From contig NZ_BOMV01000069.1 of NCBI RefSeq assembly GCF_016862375.1, positions 1 through 64,000 on the forward strand: a DNA stretch of 64,000 nt, given 5' to 3'. The notes beneath the pieces were generated by a model. The model had not been told where the DNA came from. It saw only the letters and a list, made by a program, of their open reading frames with translations, and made no database searches. How positions within the stretch are numbered: the stretch's first letter is position 1; each line of letters starts with the position of its first letter. The position numbers were made by a program, and so were the translations under genes. Below are positions 14,773-23,431 of this stretch, piece after piece. The stretch comes from Paractinoplanes rishiriensis. GTDB taxonomy: Bacteria; Actinomycetota; Actinomycetes; Mycobacteriales; Micromonosporaceae.

Positions 14773-14846
14773 TAGCGGGGACAGGATTTGAACCTGCGAC
14801 CTCTGGGTTATGAGCCCAGCGAGCTACCGAGCTGCTCCACCCCGCG
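14773..14846 (-). tRNA. Initiator tRNA-fMet(CAU), copy 1; probable attachment site
   Basis: A 74-nt tRNA on the minus strand with CAT anticodon. Initiator features are present: three G-C pairs closing the anticodon stem (GGGCTCATAACCC) and a non-paired first acceptor position (C1 against T72). CCA is not encoded. The 3' end faces the integrase, so the element most likely recombined into the T-arm/anticodon part and rebuilt an intact gene. An identical copy lies at 19098-19171. Confidence 0.97.
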
Positions 14847-14946
14847 TCGGTAGAACAAGGATACCCCGTCGCCCACCGGTGCTGTCGGGCGGCCCGGCAA
14901 CCGCGGTCTGACCAGCGGAATCAGGCATCACAGTAGGATCCGCCAG

Positions 14947-16164
14947 GTGAGCGCCGACGCCCTCGATCAAGCCTGGCGCGCGCACGCCCCGGCGATGCGC
15001 GGCGTGCTGGCCCGGCGGTTGAACGATCTCGACCGGGCCGAGGAGGCGCTCCAGGATGCCGTCGCCGAGGCTCTCCGACGGTGGCCGGCCGAGGGGGTGC
15101 CCGGCAATCCGGCGGGCTGGCTGGTCACCACCGCCTGGCGCAAGGCGCTCGACCGGATCCGGCGGGAGGCCACCGGGCGGGAGAAGCTGGCCGTGCTGGC
15201 CGCCACGCCGCCCGAGGACCCCACCGGGGACGACCGGCTGGCGCTGCTGTTCGCCTGCTGCCATCCGGCGCTGCCGGAGCCGGCGCAGATGGCGCTCACC
15301 CTCAACGCCGTGGCGGGGCTGCCGGCCGAGGCGATCGCCGCCGCCTTTCTGCTGCCGCCGGCCACCATGGCGCAGCGGCTGGTGCGGGCCAAGCGGCAGC
15401 TCCGGGAGCGCGGCGTGCGTTTCGAGGAGCCGCCGCCGGAGGAATACCCGGCGCGGCTGCGGGCCGTGTTGGCGGTCATCTACCTGATCTACAACGAGGG
15501 ATTCCTGGCGCCCACCCGCGACCTCGCGCACGAGGCCGTCGACCTGGCCCGTCAGCTGGCCGGCCTGATGCCGGCCGAACCGGAGGCCGCCGGCCTGGCC
15601 GCACTGCTCGAACTGCACGAGTCGCGCAGTGCGGCCCGGCTGGACGACGCCGGCGGTCTCGTTCTGCTCGAGGACCAGGATCGCGCCGTCTGGGACCGTA
15701 CGCTCATCCATGCCGCACTGACCCGCCTGGCCCGCGCCGCCGGACGTGATCGCCCCGGTCCCTATCAGCTGGAAGCCGCGATAGCGGCGCAGCACGCGCT
15801 GGCACCGGCCTATCCGGACACCGACTGGCCGGCGGTGCGGCGCCTCTACGACCACCTGCTCGTGCTGCGCCCCACCCCGGTCGTCCTGCTCGGCCGGGCA
15901 GTGGCCACCGGTTTCGTCGACGGCCCGGCCACCGCCCTGGCCGAGGTGGACGCGTTGGCCGAGCGGCTGGACGGCTACCGTCTCTGGCACGCCACCCGCG
16001 CCGACCTGCTGCGCCGCCTGGGCCGCACCGCGGAGTCGGTCGAGGCGACCCGCCGCGCCCTGGCCCTGGCCACCAACCCCGCCGAACGCGACCTCCTGGC
16101 CCGGCGGCTGGCCGAGGCTACCGCTCCAGCAGCGGCCGCACCTCGACCCGATCCCCCAGCCTGA
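14947..16164 (+). CDS. ECF42-type RNA polymerase sigma factor
   Basis: A 405-residue sigma factor: sigma-70 region 2 (residues about 8-75, ALQDAVAEALRRW and PAGWLVTTAWRKALDRIRR), region 4 (about 110-175, LTLNAVAGLPAEAIAAAFLLPPATMAQRLVRAKRQL), then a long TPR-like C-terminal domain (185-400, the SnoaL-free DUF6596 type). This layout is the ECF42 group, which is genetically linked to small DGPF/YCII proteins; exactly such a gene is convergent here and overlaps it by 47 bp. There is no anti-sigma gene, as expected for this group, where the C-terminal domain controls activity. The start is GTG 14947. Confidence 0.93.
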   Translation: MSADALDQAWRAHAPAMRGVLARRLNDLDRAEEALQDAVAEALRRWPAEGVPGNPAGWLVTTAWRKALDRIRREATGREKLAVLAATPPEDPTGDDRLALLFACCHPALPEPAQMALTLNAVAGLPAEAIAAAFLLPPATMAQRLVRAKRQLRERGVRFEEPPPEEYPARLRAVLAVIYLIYNEGFLAPTRDLAHEAVDLARQLAGLMPAEPEAAGLAALLELHESRSAARLDDAGGLVLLEDQDRAVWDRTLIHAALTRLARAAGRDRPGPYQLEAAIAAQHALAPAYPDTDWPAVRRLYDHLLVLRPTPVVLLGRAVATGFVDGPATALAEVDALAERLDGYRLWHATRADLLRRLGRTAESVEATRRALALATNPAERDLLARRLAEATAPAAAAPRPDPPA

Positions 16165-16468
16165 TGCCGGGCCACCCCGCGGCGACCGCCACCGCGTCGT
16201 CGATGTCATCGGCCTCCATCAGGATGAAGCCGCCGACGACTTCCTTGAGTTCCAGGTACGGCCCGTCGGTCACGGTCGGCTTCCCGTCCGCCCCCGGCCC
16301 CACCGTCTTGGCCGTCTTCGAGTGCTGCAGCTCGGCCCCGCCCTCGACGAGCTTCCCGGCCGCCGCCCACTTCTCCCACCAGGCGGTGACCTCCTCCATC
16401 AGGGCGGCACCCTGCTCCTCGTCAAACCAGTGCGTCTCGTCCCCGGTCAGGATCATGACGTAGCGCAT
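16118..16468 (-). CDS. YCII-related DGPF domain protein
   Basis: A 116-residue protein starting MRYVMILTGDETHWF, ending in VRPLLER. The typical segment PTVTDGPYLELKEVVGGFILMEADDIDDAV with the DGPY (DGPF) motif is near residue 67. ATG 16468 follows GAGGAAAA. DGPF proteins are the usual partners and often targets of ECF42 sigma factors; here the two genes are convergent and overlap at their 3' ends. The biochemical role of the family is not known. Confidence 0.9.
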   Translation of the reverse strand: MRYVMILTGDETHWFDEEQGAALMEEVTAWWEKWAAAGKLVEGGAELQHSKTAKTVGPGADGKPTVTDGPYLELKEVVGGFILMEADDIDDAVAVAAGWPGIRLGDRVEVRPLLER

Positions 16469-16584
16469 CGCGTTTTCCTCCGTGCTAGACGTTCCGTTGC
16501 CAGCCTGACGATCGGCACCGGGTCTCGATCGACACAACGGCGGCATTGCACCCGAGAAATTTCGCGGGTGATGGGGAAACATCA

Positions 16585-17583
16585 TCACCCGGCCAATCCG
16601 CGCTGGACCGCCGGTTCGAGCAGCGACAATCTCCGCTGCTGGGCATCGAGTTCGACGCGGACGCCGACCGGCATCGGCAGGTTGGGGCCGGCATGCCCGA
16701 AATCGACGTTGCCGAGGACCGGGATGTCACGGTCGCCGAGGACATCGAGCACAATCTCGGACAGGGTCGGCGCCCCGAGTCCATCGATCGCGCGCGGGAC
16801 TCCCACCACCATGCCGGCGATGCGATCGAGGATCCCGCTGTGGCGCATGACCTGCAGATAGCTCCACACGTGCGAGGCGTGGCCGCCGATCTCCTCCCAG
16901 AACAGCACCGCACCGTCGAACCACTCGATCGGCAACGCGAAGCGGGTCGCCTGCGCCAGCACGATGCGATTGATCACCGCGCCGACCAGCCGCCCTTCGG
17001 CATGCCCGGCACGCCAGCATTCCCACGACGAGCCGCCCGGCAGTGCGCCGATCGCCTCGGTGCTGGTCAGCAGCTTGGCATAGAGCTGCTCGAGCTCCGC
17101 TCGCCGGGCCGCCGGCGCATCCTGCCAGTGCCCGCCGAAGCCCGGGGTGGCCATGTCGGCGTGGAACCCGACCAGGCCCGTGCGCGCGTAGAGCACCAGA
17201 TGCAACAGCGAGATGTCGCTGTAGCCGAGGATCGGCTTGGGGTCGGCCCGGATCGCCTCGACGTCGATGAGGTCGAGATAGCCGAGCGCATTCTGGCCGC
17301 CGTCGTTCCCGACGATCGCGCGCACCTCAGGATCGCGCAGCAGCCCGTTGAGCTCCTCGGCGATCTCCGCCGGCGTACCCGCGCCCCACCAACGTCCGCG
17401 CCCGACCTCGAGCAGCGGTGCCCGGCGAACACGAAATCCCATTCCCTCGAGCACGCCGGCGGCCAGTTCGACGTTGCGTTCATACTCGGCCGGAAGCGGC
17501 CCGGACAGCGCCGCGATAACGACAAGATCTCCGGCCCGCAGCGCACGCGGTCGAAGCAGTCGAGGAAGCCCGGAATCAGTCAT
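16585..17583 (-). CDS. S66 family LD-carboxypeptidase (MccF/LdcA type)
   Basis: A 332-residue serine peptidase of family S66, which trims D-alanine from muropeptides or cleaves microcin-type aminoacyl-nucleotides. The nucleophile Ser122 is in LGYSDISLL. The Glu and His of the triad are expected in LFWEEIGG and GNVDFGHAGPNLPMPVG. The ATG giving MTDSGLPRLL, behind GGGAG, is preferred; a frame extension to 17625 is not conserved-looking. The gene stands alone between the DGPF gene and the insertion-sequence remnant. Confidence 0.9.
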   Translation of the reverse strand: MTDSGLPRLLRPRALRAGDLVVIAALSGPLPAEYERNVELAAGVLEGMGFRVRRAPLLEVGRGRWWGAGTPAEIAEELNGLLRDPEVRAIVGNDGGQNALGYLDLIDVEAIRADPKPILGYSDISLLHLVLYARTGLVGFHADMATPGFGGHWQDAPAARRAELEQLYAKLLTSTEAIGALPGGSSWECWRAGHAEGRLVGAVINRIVLAQATRFALPIEWFDGAVLFWEEIGGHASHVWSYLQVMRHSGILDRIAGMVVGVPRAIDGLGAPTLSEIVLDVLGDRDIPVLGNVDFGHAGPNLPMPVGVRVELDAQQRRLSLLEPAVQRGLAG

Positions 17584-18215
17584 CAGCGCAATCTCCCGCC
17601 ATCGGGCGGCCGGGCTGCCCAGCATGGCACCCCGGCCCCCGAATCAAAGTGGATCGGTATCAAGTGGATGAGCATCGGCGGATCAGTGTCGACGAGTTCC
17701 GCGCCGGAACGGCCCGCGACCGCCGCGACAACTGCCCTGCTTGAGCCATCCGGCCATCCGCCGGCGGCGTCGCTCAGCGGCCGTATTGGCCCACCGCCCG
17801 CCAACGGGATGCGAGACAGCCGCGGGACCATGCCCGAGCGCCAGCACCCGACTGACCCGAACCGGCATCCGCCGAACAAACCGAACCGAGGTATCCCCGG
17901 TCAAAGCACGAAAGGACCAGGCCACATCAAAGAGTCGTACGAATTCGTTTTCGCTCACCAATAAAGCCGTTCTGCTGCGACGTTGAATTCCGCGCACGGC
18001 AAAAACGCCGACCAGCAGCCCGCGCGTCACCACGGCCCACCACCCGGCCCACCCATGCGGGACCTTCACTCAAACCGTCAGCAGCGGTACAACGGCCCAT
18101 CCCCTCAAGCGCAACAACGCCCGAAACCTAGTTCCGCCCCACCCCCACCGCAACCACTTTTACGGCCGCCCGGCCGCACCGCAGGAATGTTCGCCCCCCG
18201 AGTCCGTGGCGAAGC
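17584..18215. other. No gene recognised
   Basis: About 630 bp with no supported gene; open frames are Arg/Pro-rich shadows without good starts. The sequence is locally rich in GCC/CCG and near 17.9 kb less GC-rich, as if it were decayed transferred DNA next to the IS remnant. Confidence 0.5.
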
Positions 18216-18251
18216 CCAGTAGCGCCCCCAGGCCCAGTAGCGCCCCCAGGC
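18216..18251 (+). repeat. 18-bp tandem repeat, two units
   Basis: Two perfect copies of CCCAGTAGCGCCCCCAGG at 18216-18233 and 18234-18251, then a partial third. It shares the AGTAGCGC core with the longer 18-bp array at 18881-19000 on the other side of the transposase remnant. Confidence 0.8.
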
Positions 18252-18254
18252 CCA

Positions 18255-18868
18255 GTACCCAGGAACTCGCGCAGTACCTCGGCCGGCTGCTCGCCGCCGA
18301 ACGCCGAACCAAGGGAACCCGGCGGGACACCCGAGCCTTGACCTGCTTCTACCAGGCACTTCTCGTGCTCATCTGGTTCCGCAAAGCGGAGGATCTGACC
18401 CTGCTGGGCGCCGGTTTCGGCATCTCCAGGCCCACTACCGCTACCGCGATGAAGGCGTCGCCGTGCTCCCCGCTCAGGCCCAGAACCTGCACACCGCGCT
18501 ACGCAGAGTCGCCGACGACGGCCGGTCGTACGTCATCCTCGACCGCAAGCTGTTCGACTGCGACCGGCTGACCGAGACGACCATCAGCGTCAAAGGCGAA
18601 ACCATCGACGCCTGGTACTCCGGAAAGCACCGGGACTTCGGCGCGAACATTCAAGCCGTCATGCGCCCGGACGGGCTACCGATCTGGACCTCCGCCGCGA
18701 TGCCCGGGCATCCGCATGACACCAGCTGCGCCCGCCAACTGCGCCTACAACCGGCTCCTACACGGCCTGCGATGGCAAGCCGAACGCGGCTCGTCGGATC
18801 GGCGATATCGTCGCCGCTGCACTGCACCTGACCCACTTCGAATACAAATACCTATCCAGATCTTGTTG
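18255..18868 (+). pseudogene. Decayed IS5-type transposase
   Basis: The first frame gives an N-terminal HTH region (ELAQYLGRLLAAERR, ALTCFYQALLVLIWFRKAED, GAGFGISR). A frameshift near 18.43 kb moves to the next frame, with NLHTALRRVADDGRSYVILDRKLFDCDRL, then VKGETIDAWYSGKHRDFGANIQAVMRPDG and TSAAMPGHPHD. Further deletions leave only the end LRW, RRIGDIVAAALHLTHFEYKYL in another frame. The order matches full-length IS5-group DDE transposases of actinobacteria; the gene has lost the second catalytic part and cannot work. Confidence 0.85.
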
Positions 18869-18880
18869 AGATCAGGTCAG

Positions 18881-19000
18881 TAGCGCACCCCTGCCGAGTA
18901 GCGCACCCGTGCCGAGTAGCGCACCCGTGCCGAGTAGCGCACCCGTGCCGAGTAGCGCACCCCTGCCGAGTAGCGCACCCCTGCCGAGTAGCGCACCCCT
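18881..19000 (+). repeat. 18-bp tandem repeat array, about seven units
   Basis: Units TAGCGCACCCSTGCCGAG start at 18881, 18899, 18917, 18935, 18953, 18971 and 18989 (last one partial). Only one position alternates (C or G). There are no spacers, so it is not a CRISPR. It lies between the transposase remnant and tRNA-fMet copy 2. Confidence 0.9.
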
Positions 19001-19049
19001 CGCCCCGTGGGGGTTTCCGGGGGCTCGGCCCCCGGAGCAGACATGCGAA

Positions 19050-19090
19050 GAGGGGGCTACGTCCGCGCTTTCTGCGGACATAGCCCCCTC
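19050..19090 (-). terminator. Hairpin downstream of tRNA-fMet copy 2
   Basis: Stem GAGGGGGCTA-GTCCGC/GCGGAC-TAGCCCCCTC with one mismatch and a short loop, located 8 bp beyond the 3' end of the tRNA on the minus strand. A T-tract is missing, so it may be a processing or pausing hairpin. Confidence 0.6.
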
Positions 19091-19097
19091 CACCTCG

Positions 19098-19171
19098 TAG
19101 CGGGGACAGGATTTGAACCTGCGACCTCTGGGTTATGAGCCCAGCGAGCTACCGAGCTGCTCCACCCCGCG
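19098..19171 (-). tRNA. Initiator tRNA-fMet(CAU), copy 2
   Basis: A 74-nt initiator tRNA, identical over its full length to the copy at 14773-14846 and in the same direction, with CAT anticodon, GGG/CCC anticodon stem and unpaired 1-72 position. Only a few flanking bases (TCGG on the right) are also shared. It is either an ordinary second gene or a trace of recombination that duplicated the target. Confidence 0.97.
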
Positions 19172-19242
19172 TCGGCTCGTTAACACTAGCGCAACCCGGA
19201 GGCCGCCTGCAAAACGGCCCCCGGGTCACGCGCGTCACGTTG

Positions 19243-22200
19243 TCAGCCGCCGCTCGGGGTGGCTGACGGGTTGGCTGCGGCCGGCGCCGAGGGCGGGGCC
19301 GAACCGGACGGTGCGGGTGTCGGCGTGGTGGCCGAGTTGGAGGCGCGCTGCGCGTTCTGGTATTTGGTCATCGCGGCGTCCAGGGCGGCCAGCGCCTCGC
19401 CGTACTTGGCGAAGTCACCGGACTGCTGTGCGGTGCGGACGTTCGTGATGGCCTGGTCCAGTTCGGCCGCGGCCTGGGCCAGTTGGGTAGGCAGGTTGGG
19501 CGGTGGCGGCTGGGTGCCGGTGTTGCCCTGGTTGCCGGTCTGCCCCTGATTACCGGTCTGACTCTGATTACCGGAGTTCTTGCCCTGGTTGACGAGGTCC
19601 TGTAGGCCCTGCCGGAGGTTGTCGGCCAGCACCACGTAGCTGCCGCCGTCGCCGTACGACATCAGGATTTTCTGCAGCAGCGGGGCCGCGTTGTCCTGGT
19701 TGCCGGTCTTCACGTAGACCGGCTCGACGTACAGGATCCCGTCCTTGACCGGCAGTGAGATCAGGTTGCCGTACAGCACCTGGGCCTGACTGTTGCTGGT
19801 CGAGAGCAGGCTGAGCTGCTGCCGGATGCCGGCGTTGTTGGTCATCCGCTGGTGGACCTGGACCGGCCCGGGGATGGCTGTCTGGTCCGGCAGGGTCAGC
19901 ACCTGGAGCTTCGGTTCATTGTCGACGTACGAGCCGGACACCAGCGCCGCCAGGTTTTCCCGGTTGAGCGGTGTCACGCCCGCGGTCAGCTGGAACCTGG
20001 TCTGCTCCTGCTCGGGCAGTTGCACGTTCAGGTAGAACGGCGGCTGCTTCACGTTGCTCTGCGGCGCGTCCGGAGCGTTCGGCACCTGCCAGAAGTCCTG
20101 GCCGGTGAAGAACGCCCGCGGGTCGGTGACGTGGAACTTGGTGAGCAGGTTGCGCTGCACCTTGAACAGGTCCTGCGGGTAGCGGAAATGATCCTCGAGC
20201 GCCGCCGGCGTCTCCGCCTTCGGGGTGATCAGGTCGCCGCCGAAGGCCTGGTTCCACGCCTTGAGGACCGGGTCCTTGGTGTCGAACTCGTAGAGCTTGA
20301 CCGTGCCGTCGTACGCGTCGACCGTGGCCTTGACCGAGTTCCGCATGTAGTTGACGTCGTCCCGGGCCAGCGCGAACTGCCCCTGCCCGGTGAGCTCGTC
20401 GCGGGTCTCGTTGGCCAGGTTGATCTTTTGCGCGTACGGGTAGGTCTTGGCCGTGGTGTAGCCGTCCAGGATCCAGACGATCCGCCCGTCCACCGCGGCC
20501 GGGTACGGGTCGCCGTCCATGGTCAGGAACGGTGCCACCTTTTCCACCCGGGAGCGCGGGTCCCGGATGTACATGAGCTTGGACTTGCTGTTTACCCGAT
20601 CGGAGAGTACGAAGTTGCTCTCGGTGTTCTTGATGGCGAAGACCAGCCGGCGGAAGAACGAGCCGATCGGCACGCCGCCCTGACCGGTGTACGTGTACAG
20701 CAGTTCCTCGGCTTCGGCGTTGTCCTCCTGCGGCCGGTCGAACTCGACGTGCGAGTTTTCGTTCTCCTGGCCGACGATCGCGTACTCGGTGGACTGTTCG
20801 CCGTAGTAGATGCGCGGCTGCTGCACCGCGATCTCCTCGGTGGCCGCGGAACAGCCCGGCGGCCGGTCCTCGCCGAGGAAGCCGGAGACGAAGTACGGCA
20901 GACCGCCGCAGACCACCTGGTTGGCCGGCGCCGCGACCAGGCCGTACCCGTGCGTGTAGACGGTGTGCCGGTTGATCCAGTTGCGCTGCTGCGGGCTCAG
21001 CTTGTCGTCGTTGATCTCCCGGGCGCCGACCACGTAATCCGCGGTCCGGCTGTTGATCGTGTACCGGTCGACGTCGAGCTTCTGGCCGAAGTCGTAGAAG
21101 CCACGGGACTGCTGCGACTGCGTGAACGCCTGCGACACCAGCTGCGGGTCGACCAGCCGGGCGTTCTGCGCGCTGGTGTCCTCGGCCAGTGTGGCCGGCG
21201 GGGTCACGTTGTTCGCCCGGTACTGGGCTATCTCCGTGTTCGTCAGCCCGAACGCCGCTCTGGTCGACTCGATCGACCGCTGGATGTACGGCGCCTCCTT
21301 GTCGGCCAGGCTGGGCTTGACCGAGAAGTTCTGCACGGCGAGCGGGTAGATGCCGCCGATCGCCACCGCCGAGATCGCCAGCAGGGCCAGCGACACACCG
21401 GGCCAGACCAGGTTGCGCATGCCCGCGTTGGAGAACACGATGATCGCGATCGCCACCACGACCGAGATGTACGCGAGGATCTCCTTGGCCGGCAGCAGTG
21501 CGTTCACATCGGTGTAGCCGGCGCCGTACAGGCCCGGCGACACGTGCTGCTCGAGCAGCAGGGCACGCCGGTCGAGCACGTACGCCACCGCCTTGAGCAG
21601 AACGAAGAGCGCCACCAGCGAGGTGAGGTGGGCCCGCGCGGCGGTCGTCATGCGGTCGCCGACGCCCTGGAGGCGTACGCCGCCAAAAATGTAGTGGACC
21701 GCGAGCGCGCCGAGCACCGAGAGCACCACCGCGGTGAAGGCCACACCGAGCACGTAGCGCCACAGCGGGTAGTCGAAGATGTAGAACCCGATGTCCACCT
21801 TGAACTCGGGGTCGACCTCGCCGAATTTCTGCGAGTTCTGGAAGAGCAGCCACTCCTGCCAGCGGCCCTGTGCGGACAGTCCGGCGAAGAAGCCGATGAC
21901 CAGGCAGACCACCGTGATCCAGGTGCCCAGGCGCGGGGCCAGGACCATCCGGTAGCGCTCGAGGGTGGCCTGTTCGGCGGAGTGCGGCCGCAGCAGCGGG
22001 CGCAGCCGGTAGGCGAGATAGAGGTTGCCCGCGATGATCAGAGCGACCGCCGTACCGACGATCACGAACAGCAGCAACCGGGTGAGCAGCTTGCCGGAGA
22101 AGACGCTGACCTTGTCGACCTCTTGGAACCACAGATAGTCGGTGTACGCGTCGATGCCCCAGCCGAGCAGCGTGAAAAGAAGGAAGACCCCGACCAGGAC

Positions 22201-22272
22201 GCCGACGGTCACGCGACCGCGTCGGCTCATCCTTGGAAGAGGACTATTTCGCATGACCAACGTGGTCTCCAC
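19243..22272 (-). CDS. UPF0182 family large membrane protein
   Basis: A 1009-residue protein of the actinobacterial UPF0182 family. Seven membrane helices lie in the first 310 residues (first at about 20-42, TVGVLVGVFLLFTLLGW), followed by a large extracytoplasmic domain with YTHGYGLVAAPAN, ATEEIAVQQPRIYYGE and FLTMDGDPYPAAVDGRIVWILDGYTT. The end is a low-complexity Gln/Asn/Pro tail. The start is GTG 22272 or ATG 22254. Function is unknown. It heads the conserved block UPF0182, Lon-like protease, DUF2342 zincin seen in M. tuberculosis (Rv3193c-Rv3195). Confidence 0.93.
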   Translation of the reverse strand: METTLVMRNSPLPRMSRRGRVTVGVLVGVFLLFTLLGWGIDAYTDYLWFQEVDKVSVFSGKLLTRLLLFVIVGTAVALIIAGNLYLAYRLRPLLRPHSAEQATLERYRMVLAPRLGTWITVVCLVIGFFAGLSAQGRWQEWLLFQNSQKFGEVDPEFKVDIGFYIFDYPLWRYVLGVAFTAVVLSVLGALAVHYIFGGVRLQGVGDRMTTAARAHLTSLVALFVLLKAVAYVLDRRALLLEQHVSPGLYGAGYTDVNALLPAKEILAYISVVVAIAIIVFSNAGMRNLVWPGVSLALLAISAVAIGGIYPLAVQNFSVKPSLADKEAPYIQRSIESTRAAFGLTNTEIAQYRANNVTPPATLAEDTSAQNARLVDPQLVSQAFTQSQQSRGFYDFGQKLDVDRYTINSRTADYVVGAREINDDKLSPQQRNWINRHTVYTHGYGLVAAPANQVVCGGLPYFVSGFLGEDRPPGCSAATEEIAVQQPRIYYGEQSTEYAIVGQENENSHVEFDRPQEDNAEAEELLYTYTGQGGVPIGSFFRRLVFAIKNTESNFVLSDRVNSKSKLMYIRDPRSRVEKVAPFLTMDGDPYPAAVDGRIVWILDGYTTAKTYPYAQKINLANETRDELTGQGQFALARDDVNYMRNSVKATVDAYDGTVKLYEFDTKDPVLKAWNQAFGGDLITPKAETPAALEDHFRYPQDLFKVQRNLLTKFHVTDPRAFFTGQDFWQVPNAPDAPQSNVKQPPFYLNVQLPEQEQTRFQLTAGVTPLNRENLAALVSGSYVDNEPKLQVLTLPDQTAIPGPVQVHQRMTNNAGIRQQLSLLSTSNSQAQVLYGNLISLPVKDGILYVEPVYVKTGNQDNAAPLLQKILMSYGDGGSYVVLADNLRQGLQDLVNQGKNSGNQSQTGNQGQTGNQGNTGTQPPPPNLPTQLAQAAAELDQAITNVRTAQQSGDFAKYGEALAALDAAMTKYQNAQRASNSATTPTPAPSGSAPPSAPAAANPSATPSGG

Positions 22273-22313
22273 ACTTCATTCGGGCCGGCCGGTGTCTCAC
22301 ATTACGACATCTG

Positions 22314-23342
22314 TCACGACGCCGAGCACGGCTTCGGGGTGCCACCAGCAGTGAAGGTCTTGAGCGCGGTGAGGGCGTCGTCCACCGTGGCCACCTCGGC
22401 CATCGTCAGGCCCGGCACCGCGTTCTTCACCGCCTCGGCACAGTTGTCCTTCGGGACGAGGAAGAGTTTTGCGCCGGCCGATTTGGCACCGACGAGCTTC
22501 TGCGGGATGCCACCGATCGGGCCGACCTTGCCGGCGTCGTCGATCGTGCCGGTGCCCGCGATGATCTTGCCGCCGGTGAGGTCCTCGGGCATCAGCTTGT
22601 CCATGATCCCGAGGGTGAACATGAGGCCCGCGCTCGGCCCGCCGATCTTGTCGAGATCGATCTTGACTTCGAACGGGTGCGGCTGCTTGGTGTCGATCTC
22701 GATGCCCAGCCGCGGCGTGTTGTCGCCGTCCGCGGCCTTGGTGGTGATCTTGGCGCTGCCGGCCTTGCCAGCCCGGGTGTACGCCACCGTGAACGTGGTG
22801 CCGGCCGGCTTGGCCCGGACCAGCTCGGTCAGCTTGCCGGGGGACGTGATCGCGGTGCCGTCCACCGCGGTGATCACGTCATCCGCCGCCAGCAGCCCGG
22901 TCGCGGCGCTGCCGTCACTGAGCTTCTTGACATATGTCTGCACGGGGTAGCCCAGCTTGACCAGGGCCACCGTTACCGCGCTCTCCTGCGAATCGGTCCA
23001 TTCCTGCGCGTTCTGCTGCTCGACCTGCTTTTCGGTCTGGTCCGGCGGATAGATCAGCGCACGCGGAACCACGGCTTCCCTGTCACTGAACCAGCTGCTG
23101 ATCGCCCAGACCAGCTCGACCTGCGACTGCACGTTGACCGTGGTGAGCCGGAGCTGCCCGGCCGACGTCGTGGTCTTCGTATCCGTCACCTGGATCACCT
23201 CGGTGCCGTTGCTGGAACCGAGAGTGTTCACCGTCGGACCCGGCTTCAGCACGACGTACGGCAGCGGCGCCGCCATGACACCGACTGCCAGCAGAGCGGT
23301 GAGCAGGGCGCCGAGGATTACCGTGACACCGCGACGTCTCAT
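22314..23342 (-). CDS. YlbL-type secreted PDZ/Lon-like serine protease
   Basis: A 342-residue membrane-anchored protease: an N-terminal signal anchor (about 4-26), a PDZ domain (about 135-205, with LLAADDVITAVDGTAI and KLTELVRAK), and a C-terminal S16 Lon proteolytic domain. The catalytic Ser is in IGGPSAGLMF and the Lys in AKSAGAKLFLVP. ATG 23342 (MRRRGVTV) is preferred over an upstream start. Orthologue position is Rv3194c; in Bacillus the relative YlbL degrades membrane-linked regulators, so a quality-control role is plausible. Confidence 0.92.
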   Translation of the reverse strand: MRRRGVTVILGALLTALLAVGVMAAPLPYVVLKPGPTVNTLGSSNGTEVIQVTDTKTTTSAGQLRLTTVNVQSQVELVWAISSWFSDREAVVPRALIYPPDQTEKQVEQQNAQEWTDSQESAVTVALVKLGYPVQTYVKKLSDGSAATGLLAADDVITAVDGTAITSPGKLTELVRAKPAGTTFTVAYTRAGKAGSAKITTKAADGDNTPRLGIEIDTKQPHPFEVKIDLDKIGGPSAGLMFTLGIMDKLMPEDLTGGKIIAGTGTIDDAGKVGPIGGIPQKLVGAKSAGAKLFLVPKDNCAEAVKNAVPGLTMAEVATVDDALTALKTFTAGGTPKPCSAS

Positions 23343-23431
23343 GCGCGTGAGACTATCGCCTGAGTCTGAGTTCTCTCTGAGCTGACACCGCCATCCGTCC
23401 ACCGGGTGCGATTCGCGCGTACGGTTAAGAC

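Noticed and set aside
17683..18069. Open frame between the LD-carboxypeptidase and the IS remnant
   Set aside because: No good start and Arg/Trp-rich random-looking sequence; probably decayed DNA.
18881..19000. CRISPR array
   Set aside because: Units are directly adjacent with no variable spacers and no cas genes are near.
19852..22950. Long open frame opposite the UPF0182 gene
   Set aside because: It is the antisense shadow of a well-supported conserved gene, with Arg/Val/Glu-rich composition typical of high-GC shadow frames.
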